64,000 bases of DNA from JALZCH01 sp036387135 (GCA_036387135.1 DASVUH010000038.1:1-64000); one strand, 5' to 3'. Positions 17,498 through 26,355 are shown, numbered from the stretch's first letter. Notes: generated by a model from the letters alone, not told the origin. Made by a program: numbers and translations.

Positions 17498-19969
17498 TCA
17501 GTTTTGAATTTTCAATCTCGCTTCGGTTTCCAAAATAGTCTGCGTCGTTTGAATCACCGTGTCGGGATTAAGCGAAATCGAGTTGATGCCGCGCTCGACC
17601 AGAAAATCGGCGAATTCGGGATAATCCGAAGGCGCTTGCCCGCAGATACCGATTTTTTTGCCCGCTCGTTTCGCCGCATCAATCGCCATTGCGACCATTT
17701 TTTCGACCGCGCCGTTGCGCTCGTCAAAAAGATGCGCGACCATTTCCGAATCTCGATCAAGTCCTAAAGCAAGCTGCGTTAAATCGTTTGAACCGATTGA
17801 ATAGCCGTCGAAAACCTGCAAAAACTCGTCGGCGAAAACGACGTTTGCGGGTAATTCGCACATTGCGTAAATTTCTAAATCGTTTTCGCCTTGTTTGAGA
17901 CCGTGTTCCGCCATACATTGAATAACTTTTTCGGCTTCTTCGACTGTTCGGACAAACGGAATCATCGCTTTGACGTTCGTCAAACCCATATCTTCGCGGA
18001 CGCGATGCAAAGCCAGACATTCTAATCTGAAACCGGCTTTGTAGCGGTCGTCGTAATAGCGGGACGCGCCGCGAAAGCCGAGCATCGGATTTTCCTCGTG
18101 CGGCTCAAACTCTTTTCCGCCGATCAAACGCGCGTATTCGTTTGATTTAAAATCCGACATCCTGACGATGACAGGCTTCGGATAAAAAGCGGCGGCAATT
18201 CGCCCCACGCCTTCGGCTAATTTTCTGACAAAAAAATCTTTCGGGTCTTCCTCGCCGATGCGCGAAGCGATTTCTTCAATCGTTTCTCGTCGTTTGAGAT
18301 TCGGGTAATTTACGAGCGCCATCGGGTGAACGCCGATGTGATTGTTGATGATAAATTCGAGACGCGCCAAGCCGACTCCGTCGTTTGGCAATTGCGCGAC
18401 CGAAAAAGCATGATCGGGATCGCCGACGTTCATCATCACCTGCGTGTTTGGGCGCGCTGATTCGTCAATCACATGGCGGTCAACGGTAAAATCAATTGTG
18501 CCGTAATAAATGTTGCCCTGCGCTCCCTCGGCGCACGAAACCGTCACGTCCGTCCCGGATTTTAAAACTTCGGTCGCGTTTCCGGTGCCGACGATGCACG
18601 GCAAACCCAATTCGCGGCTGATAATCGCGCTGTGACAAGTGCGCCCGCCGCGTTCGGTGACAATCGCCGATGCTCGTTTCATAATCGGCTCCCAAGCCGG
18701 ATCGGTCATTGAAGTGACGAGAATATCGCCCGCTTTGAAAGTCGTTAATTTGTTCGGATCGAGCAAAATATGGACTTTACCGTGCGATATTTTTTCGCCG
18801 ACCGCGACGCCCGATACCAGTGGCGTGCCGTGAATTCCGGTTAAGCGGTAACTTTCGATGTAATTTTCCTTGTTTTGCGCGTGAACGGTTTCCGGGCGCG
18901 CCTGCAAAATAAAAAGCTCGCCCGTAATTCCGTCTTTCGCCCACTCGATGTCCATCGGCTGCGGAAAACCGGCGCGTTTTGAATAATGATCTTCAATCTG
19001 CGACGCCCACGTTGCAAGCTGCAAAACTTCGTAGCCCGCGAGACAAAAACGTTTGCGCTGCGTTTCGACGACCGGACGCACTTCGGTTCCCGTGCCTTCA
19101 TCGGCGAAAACCATTTTGACTTCTTTAACGCCCAATTTTCTGGTCACAATCGGTCGAAAGCCCTGTTTCAAAGTCGGTTTAAAAACAATCCATTCGTCCG
19201 GCGTCGCCATTCCCTGAACAACCGCTTCGCCCAGTCCCCATGCGCCGTTTATTACAACGACATCGCGGAAACCGCTTTCGGTGTCGAGCGTAAACATCAC
19301 GCCGGAACAAGCAATATCGGAACGCACCATCGGCTGGACGCCGATTGACAGCGCCACGTCGAAATGATCGAAATCTTTGTTTTGACGATAAGAAATCGCG
19401 CGGTCGGTCCAGAGCGACGCAAAACATTGACGGCAGGCTTCAAGCAGACGCTGTTCGCCGCGCACGTTTAAAATCGTGTCCTGCTGCCCGGCAAACGAAG
19501 CGTCGGGCAAATCTTCGGCAGTAGCCGACGAGCGCACCGCGACTTCGCAGTTTTTTCTGCCTGAGCGTTCGCACAAACGCTCGTAAGCGTCCAGCAGCGC
19601 CGTTTCCAATTCCGGCGAAAACGGCGTTTCGAGCATCAAACGTCTGGCTTCCGCGCCGACGCGCGCCAGCTCTTCGAGATTTTCGACATCCAGATTTTTG
19701 AGCAGCTTTTGCAGGCGTTTGCGTACGCCGCCGGTTTCGAGCAGCAGATTGTAGGCATGACTCGTCGTTGAAAAACCATCAACCGCGCGGACGCCCTGCG
19801 TCGTCAGCTCGCGGAAAAGCTCGCCCAAGCTGGCGCATTTGCCGCCGACAAGCGCTACATCATCCGCGCCGACTTCCGATAAATCAAGCACGAGCGCGCC
19901 CGCTCGCTTCGAGTTGCCGTTCAACTTTTCAGCGACGGTATCAGCCGTTTTTGTCGAATCCAGATTCAT
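17498..19969 (-). CDS. ppsA: Phosphoenolpyruvate synthase
   Basis: An 823-residue enzyme with the full three-domain plan: N-terminal ATP-grasp (LVGGKCASLGELF; RSSATAEDLPDASFAGQQDT), the phospho-histidine swivel (GGRTCHSAIISRELG) and a TIM-barrel PEP site (MLGFRGASRYY, SNDLTQLALGLDRDS, GICGQAPSDYPEF). It makes PEP from pyruvate and ATP for gluconeogenesis. It lies 66 bases downstream of, and in the same direction as, an NtrC-type regulator gene that might be co-transcribed. Confidence 0.95.
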   Translation of the reverse strand: MNLDSTKTADTVAEKLNGNSKRAGALVLDLSEVGADDVALVGGKCASLGELFRELTTQGVRAVDGFSTTSHAYNLLLETGGVRKRLQKLLKNLDVENLEELARVGAEARRLMLETPFSPELETALLDAYERLCERSGRKNCEVAVRSSATAEDLPDASFAGQQDTILNVRGEQRLLEACRQCFASLWTDRAISYRQNKDFDHFDVALSIGVQPMVRSDIACSGVMFTLDTESGFRDVVVINGAWGLGEAVVQGMATPDEWIVFKPTLKQGFRPIVTRKLGVKEVKMVFADEGTGTEVRPVVETQRKRFCLAGYEVLQLATWASQIEDHYSKRAGFPQPMDIEWAKDGITGELFILQARPETVHAQNKENYIESYRLTGIHGTPLVSGVAVGEKISHGKVHILLDPNKLTTFKAGDILVTSMTDPAWEPIMKRASAIVTERGGRTCHSAIISRELGLPCIVGTGNATEVLKSGTDVTVSCAEGAQGNIYYGTIDFTVDRHVIDESARPNTQVMMNVGDPDHAFSVAQLPNDGVGLARLEFIINNHIGVHPMALVNYPNLKRRETIEEIASRIGEEDPKDFFVRKLAEGVGRIAAAFYPKPVIVRMSDFKSNEYARLIGGKEFEPHEENPMLGFRGASRYYDDRYKAGFRLECLALHRVREDMGLTNVKAMIPFVRTVEEAEKVIQCMAEHGLKQGENDLEIYAMCELPANVVFADEFLQVFDGYSIGSNDLTQLALGLDRDSEMVAHLFDERNGAVEKMVAMAIDAAKRAGKKIGICGQAPSDYPEFADFLVERGINSISLNPDTVIQTTQTILETEARLKIQN

Positions 19970-20035
19970 AAATTTATTTGTTAAATTGCCTTCGGTTATA
20001 ACTTCTATCAGCCGATATTGTCCACACTTTTTATT

Positions 20036-21397
20036 TTAAACAACATCGTAGCGTTTCAACTTGCGGTAAAGCGTGGATAAATCAATACCTAAAATATTGG
20101 CGGCTTCGGTTTTGTCTTGATTGACGGAATTTAAAATCTCGAAAATATAACGTCGTTCTATTTCTTCGAGCGTTGGGCGAAACGATTCGGTGTCGCGAAC
20201 CGGCAGAGCGTGGGCGGCTGAGTTTTTGATTCGCGGCGGCAGACTTGCCGCGTCAATTTCATCGCCGCTCAAGGTGAAAGCGCGTTCGACGGCGTTTTCA
20301 AGCTCGCGGACGTTGCCGGGAAAATTGTAGCTGACGAGCGCCGCCATTGCGTCCGAGGCAATTGATTTTTCCGGCGCATTTTGCAAGCGAGCGATTTTCT
20401 TAATGAAGTGCCGGACGAGCAGCGGAATGTCTTCGCGACGTTCGCGCAGCGGCGGCAGCCAGATTTCGATCACGTTTAAGCGATAAAACAAATCTTCTCG
20501 AAAAACTCCAGTTTCTACCGCTTTTTCCAAATCGCGGTTAGTAGCGGCGATAATCCGGGCGTCGAATTTTACGGAAAGACTCGAACCGACGGGCGTAACT
20601 TCGTGTTCTTGCAATGCGCGAAGCAATCTGACCTGCATTGCCTGTGAAATCTCGCCGATTTCGTCCAGAAAAACCGTGCCGTTTTCGGCGGAACGAAACA
20701 AGCCTTTTTTGTCGGCGACAGCTCCTGTGAAGGCGCCTTTTGTGTGCCCGAACAATTCCGATTCGAGCAGAGATTCGGGCAGCGAGCCGCAGTTGACGGC
20801 GAGAAAAGGTTTTGCGGCGCGCGGGCTGTGATGATGAATCGCGCGGGCGATTAGCTCTTTGCCCGTGCCGCTTTCGCCTTGAATCAAAATGCTGGTGTTT
20901 GTTGCGGCGACTTTTTCAACGAGTCGGAAAACGCTTTGCAGAGATTCGGAAGTGCCTATGATTTCCGCGAAACTGTATTTTTTATCAAGCTCGCGCCGCA
21001 AAGCGCGGTTTTCGCTGAAAAGCTCGTGCTGGCGCAGAGCGTTTTTGACGGTTTGGAGCAAATCTTCGTTGACGAAAGGCTTTGTGATGTAATCGTAAGC
21101 GCCTTTTCTGAGAGCCGCGATTGCCGAATCAACCGATGAAAACGCGGTCATAATAATCACGAGAGCTTCCGCGTCAACGGCTTTTATTTGGTCGAGAAGC
21201 GCCAGCCCGTCCATTCCAGCCATCCGAATATCCGTCAGCGTGACGGCGATGGCGCTGGTCGTGAAAATTTCAAGCGCGGCTTCGGCGCTGTCCGCCGTAG
21301 CGACCGAATAACCGGCGTCTTCGAGCAGACGGCGTAAGATCGAGCGCAGAATTTCTTCGTCTTCGACAATTAAAACAAGCGGGCGCGCACTGTTCAT
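20036..21397 (-). CDS. NtrC-family sigma-54-dependent response regulator
   Basis: A 453-residue regulator. The receiver domain has Asp56 in LTDIRMAG and the conserved switch residues (MTAFSS, TKPF). The central AAA+ domain has Walker A GESGTGKE (174-181), the sigma-54 contact loop GAFTGA (221-226) and FLDEIGE. The C-terminus is a Fis-type helix-turn-helix (NILGIDLSTLYRKLKRY). It should activate sigma-54 promoters after phosphorylation. No histidine kinase gene is adjacent, so its partner is elsewhere. Confidence 0.94.
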   Translation of the reverse strand: MNSARPLVLIVEDEEILRSILRRLLEDAGYSVATADSAEAALEIFTTSAIAVTLTDIRMAGMDGLALLDQIKAVDAEALVIIMTAFSSVDSAIAALRKGAYDYITKPFVNEDLLQTVKNALRQHELFSENRALRRELDKKYSFAEIIGTSESLQSVFRLVEKVAATNTSILIQGESGTGKELIARAIHHHSPRAAKPFLAVNCGSLPESLLESELFGHTKGAFTGAVADKKGLFRSAENGTVFLDEIGEISQAMQVRLLRALQEHEVTPVGSSLSVKFDARIIAATNRDLEKAVETGVFREDLFYRLNVIEIWLPPLRERREDIPLLVRHFIKKIARLQNAPEKSIASDAMAALVSYNFPGNVRELENAVERAFTLSGDEIDAASLPPRIKNSAAHALPVRDTESFRPTLEEIERRYIFEILNSVNQDKTEAANILGIDLSTLYRKLKRYDVV

Positions 21398-21436
21398 AAA
21401 ATTTCAGTGTGTTATGTTAAACTCTTTCGTTTCCTG

Positions 21437-21468
21437 ACGGAGTTTGCTTTCACAAGGGTGAACTCCGT
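21437..21468 (+). promoter_or_regulatory. Stem-loop in the fabI leader
   Basis: ACGGAG...CTCCGT encloses a second short stem (TTCAC/GTGAA) with an AAGG loop. It lies 34 bases before the fabI ATG, in the divergent spacer with the response-regulator gene. A leader regulatory hairpin is possible, but no function is known. Confidence 0.4.
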
Positions 21469-21502
21469 TTATGAATTTAGACGAAAAGACGCGAGTTTGA
21501 AA

Positions 21503-22270
21503 ATGATATTGGAAAATAAATTCGGAGCCGTTTTCGGCGTCGCAAACAGACGCTCGATTGCGTGGGCGTGCGCGCAGGCGTGTGCGGAAAACGGCGCGCG
21601 TTTGGCGTTTAATTATCAGGGCGAGCGTTTGAAAGAAAACGTCGAAAAATTGAGTGCCGATATGCCCGATACGATTATCGCGCCGTGCGATGTAACGAAT
21701 GACGAAGAAGTCGCAGCATTTTTTGAACGAATAAAAAACGAATTCGGCAGACTCGATTTTCTAATTCACTCAATCGCTTTCGCGCCGCGCGAAGCTCTCG
21801 AAGGCGAGTTTGCCGCGACCAGCCGCGAAGCGTTTTTAAAAGCGATGGAAATCAGCGCGTTTTCTCTGCCGCAGCTCGCGCAAGCCGCGCGTCCTTTGAT
21901 GACCGAAGGCGGGAGCATCGTGACAATGACTTATTACGGCGCGGAAAAAGTCGTCTCGAAATACAACGTGATGGGCGTTGCAAAAGCCGCACTTGAGGCT
22001 TCGACTCGTTATCTCGCCGCCGATTTGGGCAAAGAAAACATTCGCGTCAACGCGATCAGCGCGGGACCGATCAAGACGCTCGCGGCAATGGGCGTCGGCA
22101 GCGGTATTACCGATATGCTCAAACACGTCCGCGAAAAAGCGCCTTTAAAGCGCAGCGTCGAACAGCGCGAAGTCGGCAACACCGCGCTTTTTTTAGTCAG
22201 CAATTTATCCAGCGCAATCACGGGCGAAACGATTTACGTTGATTGCGGTTACAACATTATGGGAATTTGA
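21503..22270 (+). CDS. fabI: Enoyl-ACP reductase
   Basis: A 255-residue short-chain dehydrogenase of the FabI class from the ATG at 21503; the frame is open ~100 bases upstream, but those codons (RFLTEFAFTRVNS) lie in the leader and do not match the family. Landmarks: the NAD-binding start FGVANRRSIAWA, SIAFAPREALEG, and the catalytic YYGAEKVVSKYNVMGVAKAAL with the Tyr-x6-Lys arrangement typical of FabI rather than FabV or FabK. It performs the last reduction in each round of type II fatty-acid elongation. Confidence 0.93.
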   Translation: MILENKFGAVFGVANRRSIAWACAQACAENGARLAFNYQGERLKENVEKLSADMPDTIIAPCDVTNDEEVAAFFERIKNEFGRLDFLIHSIAFAPREALEGEFAATSREAFLKAMEISAFSLPQLAQAARPLMTEGGSIVTMTYYGAEKVVSKYNVMGVAKAALEASTRYLAADLGKENIRVNAISAGPIKTLAAMGVGSGITDMLKHVREKAPLKRSVEQREVGNTALFLVSNLSSAITGETIYVDCGYNIMGI

Positions 22271-22273
22271 ACG

Positions 22274-22380
22274 AATGCGGAATGCGGAATGCGGAACGCG
22301 GAATGAAAAAGGAATTTTAAATTAAGTTTAAAATCCATTCGATTTCCGAAATCCGCATTCCGCATTCCGCATTCCGCATT
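22274..22380. repeat. Junction hairpin, AATGCGG words
   Basis: The left arm (22274-22304) has four near-identical AATGCGG units and the right arm (22353-22380) four CCGCATT units, in mirror orientation. It starts four bases after the fabI stop and ends eight bases before the GTG of the LOG-family gene. Confidence 0.9.
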
Positions 22381-22387
22381 TGCAAGA

Positions 22388-23143
22388 GTGGCAAAAACAA
22401 AATCAGACTCACAACTACAAGCCGAAGCGAAATACGAAGAGAAACCGGCAACACAGGACGAAAAGCTGCTGCAAAGTCCGAAGGCGGACGATTTTAAGCC
22501 TTCGGCTTCGTGGCGCGTGTTTCGCATTATGGGCGAATTCGTTGACGGTTTCGACGAATTGGCTTATGTCAGCAACGGCGTTTCGATTTTCGGTTCGGCG
22601 CGCACCTCCGAAAAAGACCCGTTTTACGCGGCGGCGCGCGAAACGGGCGCGCTTCTTGCGCAAAAAGGTTTTACCGTGATCACGGGCGGCGGTCCGGGAA
22701 TTATGGAAGCGGCGAATCGCGGCGCGTTTGAAGCGGGCGGGCAATCAATCGGCTGTAATATCGAATTGCCGTTTGAACAAAACCCGAATCGGTATCAAAC
22801 GAAATCATTGTCGTTCAATTATTTCTTCGTCCGCAAGATGATGTTTATCAAATACAGCAACGCTTTCATCATTTTGCCCGGCGGTTTCGGGACTTTGGAC
22901 GAACTGTTTGAGGCTTTGACGCTGATTCAAACGCACAAAATTCGTAACTTTCCGGTCGTGCTGTTCGGTTCGCAATATTGGCAGGGACTCGTCCAGTGGC
23001 TTTCAACGACAATGCTCAAAGCCGGAAATATTGACCAAAACGATTTAAGACTGTTGCATCTGACAGATTCGCCGCAGGACGCCGTAAATTTCATCGTCAA
23101 AAGTCAGGAAAATCTTCCCGAATTTAACGGTGACGATTACTGA
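22388..23143 (+). CDS. LOG/TIGR00730-family Rossmann protein
   Basis: A 251-residue protein with the LOG phosphoribohydrolase motifs GGGPGIMEAANRGA and PGGFGTLDELFE. Family members release bases from nucleoside 5'-monophosphates (cytokinin-activating enzymes, and PpnN-like nucleosidases); many were long mis-named lysine decarboxylases. The start is the GTG at 22388, right after the junction repeat. The first 45 residues are polar and not conserved. Its 3' end overlaps the convergent cutA by seven bases. Confidence 0.85.
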   Translation: MAKTKSDSQLQAEAKYEEKPATQDEKLLQSPKADDFKPSASWRVFRIMGEFVDGFDELAYVSNGVSIFGSARTSEKDPFYAAARETGALLAQKGFTVITGGGPGIMEAANRGAFEAGGQSIGCNIELPFEQNPNRYQTKSLSFNYFFVRKMMFIKYSNAFIILPGGFGTLDELFEALTLIQTHKIRNFPVVLFGSQYWQGLVQWLSTTMLKAGNIDQNDLRLLHLTDSPQDAVNFIVKSQENLPEFNGDDY

Positions 23144-23466
23144 TTTGCGGTTTCGGCTTTCAGCCAGTTGAAATATGGCGCGGAAATCGCTTCTGATTGA
23201 ACGGCGATGATTTCCGGCACCTCATAGCTGTGATTTTCGCGCACCGTCTTTTCGAGTTCGGGGAATTTATCAATCGTCGTTTTGGCTAAAATCATGACTT
23301 CCGCGTCGCGCTCGATTTTGCCTTGCCAATGATAAAAGCTCGTAATTTCGGGCAAAATCTGCACGCACGCGGCAAGGCGTTTGTTGATTAAAATTTCTGC
23401 CAGGCGTTCGGCTTCTCCGCGATTTGGCGCGGTCATAAAAACGACGACGGCTTTTGATTGATTCAT
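23137..23466 (-). CDS. cutA: CutA-like periplasmic/cytosolic divalent-cation protein
   Basis: A 109-residue protein with the CutA1 landmarks RLAACVQILPEITSFYHWQGKIE and HSYEVPEIIA. The fold is a ferredoxin-like trimer related to PII. It was first linked to copper tolerance, but its true role is unsettled. Length and sequence match the family well. It converges on the LOG gene with overlapping stops. Confidence 0.93.
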   Translation of the reverse strand: MNQSKAVVVFMTAPNRGEAERLAEILINKRLAACVQILPEITSFYHWQGKIERDAEVMILAKTTIDKFPELEKTVRENHSYEVPEIIAVQSEAISAPYFNWLKAETANQ

Positions 23467-23477
23467 AAAAATACCTG

Positions 23478-23536
23478 CAAAACGATTGATAGTTGTCAGT
23501 TAATAGTTGATAGTTTCCGAAATTAATCGGTCAACT
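23478..23536. repeat. Junction repeat, TTGATAGT words
   Basis: Several TTGATAGTT/TTAATAGTT copies are followed by a partial mirror (GTCAACTGTAAACT). It fills the divergent spacer between cutA and the yqeY-like gene. Only part of the right arm is present. Confidence 0.55.
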
Positions 23537-23568
23537 GTAAACTTGCTGTAATTAAAACGGAGTTTAAA

Positions 23569-24024
23569 ATGAGCTTAAAAGAAAAGATTATTACTGATTT
23601 AACCGCCGCGATGAAGGCGAGAGACGCGGAAAAGACTTCGGCTTTGAGAATGGTCAAAGCCGCGATTATGGTGCGCGAAAAGGAGAAAGAGCAAGGCGCG
23701 ACGGTTTCCGACGAAGAAGCGACGAAAATCCTGCAATCGCTCGTCAAACAGCGCCGCGACTCGATTGAGCAATACGAAAAAGCGGGGCGAGCCGAATTAG
23801 CCGAAAAGGAAAAAACCGAGCTTGCCGTGATCGAAACATATTTGCCGCAAGCCGCTTCGCCTGAAGAAATCGAACGCGCCGTTACGGAAGCGATTGCCGA
23901 AACCGGCGCTTCGTCGCCGAAAGATATGGGCGCGGTGATGAAAGCCGTAATGGCGAAATTAGCCGGAAAAAACGCGGACGGGCGCGCCGTCAGCGAAGCC
24001 GTGAAAGCGAAACTTTCAAGTTAG
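23569..24024 (+). CDS. yqeY: GatB/YqeY domain protein
   Basis: A 151-residue helical protein with the YqeY pattern: MSLKEKIITDLTAAMKARD, TSALRMVKAAI and IETYLPQAASPEEIERAVTEAI, ending in the helical tail shared with GatB. The family is related to the tRNA-binding tail of the GatCAB amidotransferase; free-standing YqeY has no settled function. The ATG follows a purine-rich GGAG. It converges on the DUF2270 gene with a 32-base spacer. Confidence 0.9.
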   Translation: MSLKEKIITDLTAAMKARDAEKTSALRMVKAAIMVREKEKEQGATVSDEEATKILQSLVKQRRDSIEQYEKAGRAELAEKEKTELAVIETYLPQAASPEEIERAVTEAIAETGASSPKDMGAVMKAVMAKLAGKNADGRAVSEAVKAKLSS

Positions 24025-24056
24025 AAAACAAAAAGAGATTGTTTTTCGCGTGGCGC

Positions 24057-25010
24057 TTATTTTTCCGCCCGGTTTGGAAATTCCGTTCTGTGAATATCGG
24101 CGGCGGATTGTCGAACGCGCTGGCGGGCGCGTTTTGCGCGTCGAGTCGTGGGCGAATCGTGACGGCGGATGGCGACGTTGCGGGTCCAATCCGACACACG
24201 GCGTAGCGGATGCCATGAAAGCTCGCTGTGCGGCAAGACTTCGGATTTCGACTCTTTGAGCTTGAGCGTGAAAATGGCTAGGGAAAACAACAGCGCGTTA
24301 AAAAAGATTCCCGCCGTAAAGACAAACCAACCCGGCGCGAGTCCGACTTCCGCGCGTTTGACAAAAGTATCCAAATCCGGCGCGGGAAACGGGTGAATGT
24401 AAACTTTCAGATTGTAGCTCAACGCCAACAGGATAAAAATCCAGATGTAGTTGCTTCGCAAACGGCGTCCGATTGCCTCCCATTCGCTGATGTTAAAATG
24501 CGGCGACATTAAATCAGCCGAAAGATGCTCCGCCCATTCTTTATCGGTCGGCGTGTGGATGGCTGACAGCATCGGCGCAAAATAGCCGGTTTCAAGAACG
24601 CGGACTCGCCCAGCCCAGACTTCGTAATAACGATAACGTCTGGCTTCCATAAACATAAAAAACGCGACCAGAACCGAGTTAATCGGAATCACGAACGCCG
24701 GATTCGCCGACGAGCTGAAAACGAAAGAAAGCGTTGCGCCGGTTGTTAAAACCGCCCAATTCGTCGTCGTGTCGAGCCGGTTGCGCCAGGTATTTGAACG
24801 CTGAATCTCGCCGCGATAAAAATGTACCATCGCCGTCGTAAACTCGGTCGAGGTCATATGCAGCGGCGCGGCGACCGGATTCGGCGTGATTTGTTCGTTA
24901 TTTGACGGTTCGGCTTGAATTGCGGGAGAGGCAGGCGTGCGACCGTTTTTTTTGTTTGTTTCGCCGGGAAGTGTGGTGTTAACCCGACTTTCCGACACGA
25001 TTTCTTTCAT
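24057..25010 (-). CDS. DUF2270-type membrane protein
   Basis: A 317-residue protein with four hydrophobic segments (WAVLTTGATLSFVFSS; PINSVLVAFFMFMEARR; NYIWIFILLALSYNL; GWFVFTAGIFFNALLFSLAI). The conserved RYRYYEVWAGRVRVLETGYFAPML matches the DUF2270 family. Its N-terminal ~50 residues are Asn/Thr/Pro-rich and its C-terminal 60 are Arg-rich, both probably cytoplasmic. The biological role is unknown. It is divergent from tadA. Confidence 0.75.
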   Translation of the reverse strand: MKEIVSESRVNTTLPGETNKKNGRTPASPAIQAEPSNNEQITPNPVAAPLHMTSTEFTTAMVHFYRGEIQRSNTWRNRLDTTTNWAVLTTGATLSFVFSSSANPAFVIPINSVLVAFFMFMEARRYRYYEVWAGRVRVLETGYFAPMLSAIHTPTDKEWAEHLSADLMSPHFNISEWEAIGRRLRSNYIWIFILLALSYNLKVYIHPFPAPDLDTFVKRAEVGLAPGWFVFTAGIFFNALLFSLAIFTLKLKESKSEVLPHSELSWHPLRRVSDWTRNVAIRRHDSPTTRRAKRARQRVRQSAADIHRTEFPNRAEK

Positions 25011-25133
25011 TACTTACAGCCCTAAAAAGTCTTTAAAGACAAGCGAGCGTGCCGTTTTCCGAGCGACAAACTCAAATTAAATTCTACACCCACAGCAACA
25101 GCCAAACAAGGCTTTGCCGCAAAAAACCGTTGC

Positions 25134-25162
25134 TTGACACTGTTTGCGGCGAAACCTATACT
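25134..25162 (+). promoter_or_regulatory. Sigma-70-type promoter for tadA
   Basis: A consensus -35 TTGACA (25134-25139), a 17-base spacer and a -10 TATACT (25157-25162). Transcription would start near 25169, upstream of the GTG at 25200. This shows that the longer reading frame beginning at 25134 is not the real start. Confidence 0.85.
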
Positions 25163-25199
25163 TGCAATTTGCGCCCTTCGGCGGGCATTGTCTTCTACT

Positions 25200-25697
25200 G
25201 TGAACGGCAATTTTGACAAAAAGTTTGATGATGCGGATTGGATGCGCGAAGCGATAAACGCCGCGCTGTTTGCCGACGCCGAACTGGACGAAATCCCAAT
25301 CGGCGCGTGCGTCGTTTCAGACGAAGGCGAGCTTTTGGCGACAGCCGGAAATCGCACCAGAACGCATTGCGACCCGACGGCACACGCCGAAATCGTCGCT
25401 TTGCGCGAGGCAGCCGCTGCGGTTGGAAATTATCGTCTGACCGGCGCGACCATTTATTCGACGATTGAACCGTGCGCGATGTGCGCGGGCGCGCTCATTC
25501 AAGCGCGAGTTAAACGGCTTGTTTACGGCGCGCCGGATGAACGCTTCGGCGCAGTTCGCACACATTTTCAAATTTGCGACAACAGTTCTTTGAATCACAA
25601 AATAGAAATCGTTTCCGGCGTTTTGGAAAACGAATGCAGACAATTAATGCAGGAATTTTTTCAGCGCCGACGGTTAGAAGTAAAAAGTAAAAAGTAA
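25200..25697 (+). CDS. tadA: tRNA adenosine-34 deaminase
   Basis: A 165-residue zinc deaminase counted from the GTG at 25200, which lies just downstream of the promoter. An ATG at 25242 (WMREAINAAL) is a shorter option. The zinc and catalytic motifs are HAEIVAL and PCAMCAGA. TadA converts A34 to inosine in tRNA-Arg(ACG). The last six residues (EVKSKK) are encoded by the AAGTAAAA junction repeat that follows, so the C-terminus looks repeat-derived. Confidence 0.9.
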   Translation: MNGNFDKKFDDADWMREAINAALFADAELDEIPIGACVVSDEGELLATAGNRTRTHCDPTAHAEIVALREAAAAVGNYRLTGATIYSTIEPCAMCAGALIQARVKRLVYGAPDERFGAVRTHFQICDNSSLNHKIEIVSGVLENECRQLMQEFFQRRRLEVKSKK

Positions 25698-25755
25698 AAA
25701 GGCAAAAGTTTGGAATTATTTATTTTTGCCTTTTGCCTTTTTACTTTTTACTTTT
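25678..25755. repeat. Junction hairpin, AGTAAAA words
   Basis: The left arm (25678-25708) has three AAGTAAAA-type units plus AGGCAAAAG. The right arm (25723-25755) mirrors them as CTTTTGCC and TTTTTACT units. It overlaps the tadA stop and ends five bases before tRNA-Ser. Confidence 0.88.
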
Positions 25756-25760
25756 CAAGC

Positions 25761-25850
<90 letters not shown>

Positions 25851-25862
25851 TTAAGTTTTTAT

Positions 25863-25949
25863 GGAAAGGTGCAAGAGTGGTTGAATTGGCAGCATTGGAA
25901 ATGCTGTGAACTCGAAAGGGTTCCGTGGGTTCGAATCCCACCCTTTCCG
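25863..25949 (+). tRNA. tRNA-Ser(GGA)
   Basis: An 87-base class II tRNA with acceptor GGAAAGG/CCTTTCC, anticodon stem CAGCA/TGCTG, anticodon GGA and a long variable arm. Unlike its neighbour it lacks a genome-encoded CCA (it continues TCA), so CCA must be added enzymatically. Confidence 0.95.
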
Positions 25950-25996
25950 TCAGAAAGATTTGAGATTTCAAATGTTCAATTTGAGATTTCTTTTAT

Positions 25997-26095
25997 GGCT
26001 TCAGACTCCGCACAACGTATGCGTTGTGAATCCGCTAGGCGGGGAACCGAGCAACGGCAGCAGTAGCAGCGTGTGTTGCGGGTTAGTCTGGAGCC
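25997..26095 (+). ncRNA. ffs: Signal recognition particle RNA, small bacterial type
   Basis: A 99-base region that folds as one long rod. Its ends form an 11-bp helix (25997-26007 with 26085-26095). The tip is CGG-GGAA-CCG, a GNRA-type tetraloop flanked by AGG on the left and AGCA on the right, which is the Ffh M-domain binding loop of 4.5S RNA. A strong terminator follows. It lies directly after two tRNA-Ser genes. No protein frame fits here. Confidence 0.85.
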
Positions 26096-26116
26096 TTCCC
26101 AAGTTTAAATTAAAAG

Positions 26117-26154
26117 AAAAGGCAGGATTACAGTTTCAAGTAATCCTGCCTTTT
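26117..26154 (+). terminator. Intrinsic terminator after SRP RNA
   Basis: A perfect 15-bp stem (26117-26131 with 26140-26154) around an eight-base loop, ending in TTTT. It fits termination of the SRP RNA transcript. Confidence 0.88.
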
Positions 26155-26159
26155 CATCT

Positions 26160-26355
26160 TTAAGGCGAAGCGACAAAATCCGCATCTTTGGTTTCTACGT
26201 TTAAATTCATCGCTCGAACCGAATTTGCGAAGTTAAATCTTTTGCTGAAAACTTCCAGAATTACGGTTTGACCGGCGGAAACATCCGCAAAACGGTAATA
26301 ACCGGATGCTCCCGCCGAAACGGTTCCGACATCCTGCTCACTAATTTTTCGTAAC
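26160..26355 (-). pseudogene. Orphan C-terminal end of a surface protein
   Basis: A minus-strand frame with no start codon, bounded by stops, encodes ~65 residues: SGYYRFADVSAGQTVILEV, SKRFNFANSVRAMNLNV and a closing DADFVASP. This is the pattern of the C-terminal carboxypeptidase-regulatory-like beta-sandwich found at the end of large secreted Acidobacteriota proteins. No upstream part of the gene remains; the next gene on the plus strand starts at 26423. It is most simply a deletion remnant. Confidence 0.65.

Noticed and set aside
25869..26163. Short frames over tRNA-Ser and the SRP RNA
   Set aside because: They translate RNA genes and a terminator, with no protein-like composition.
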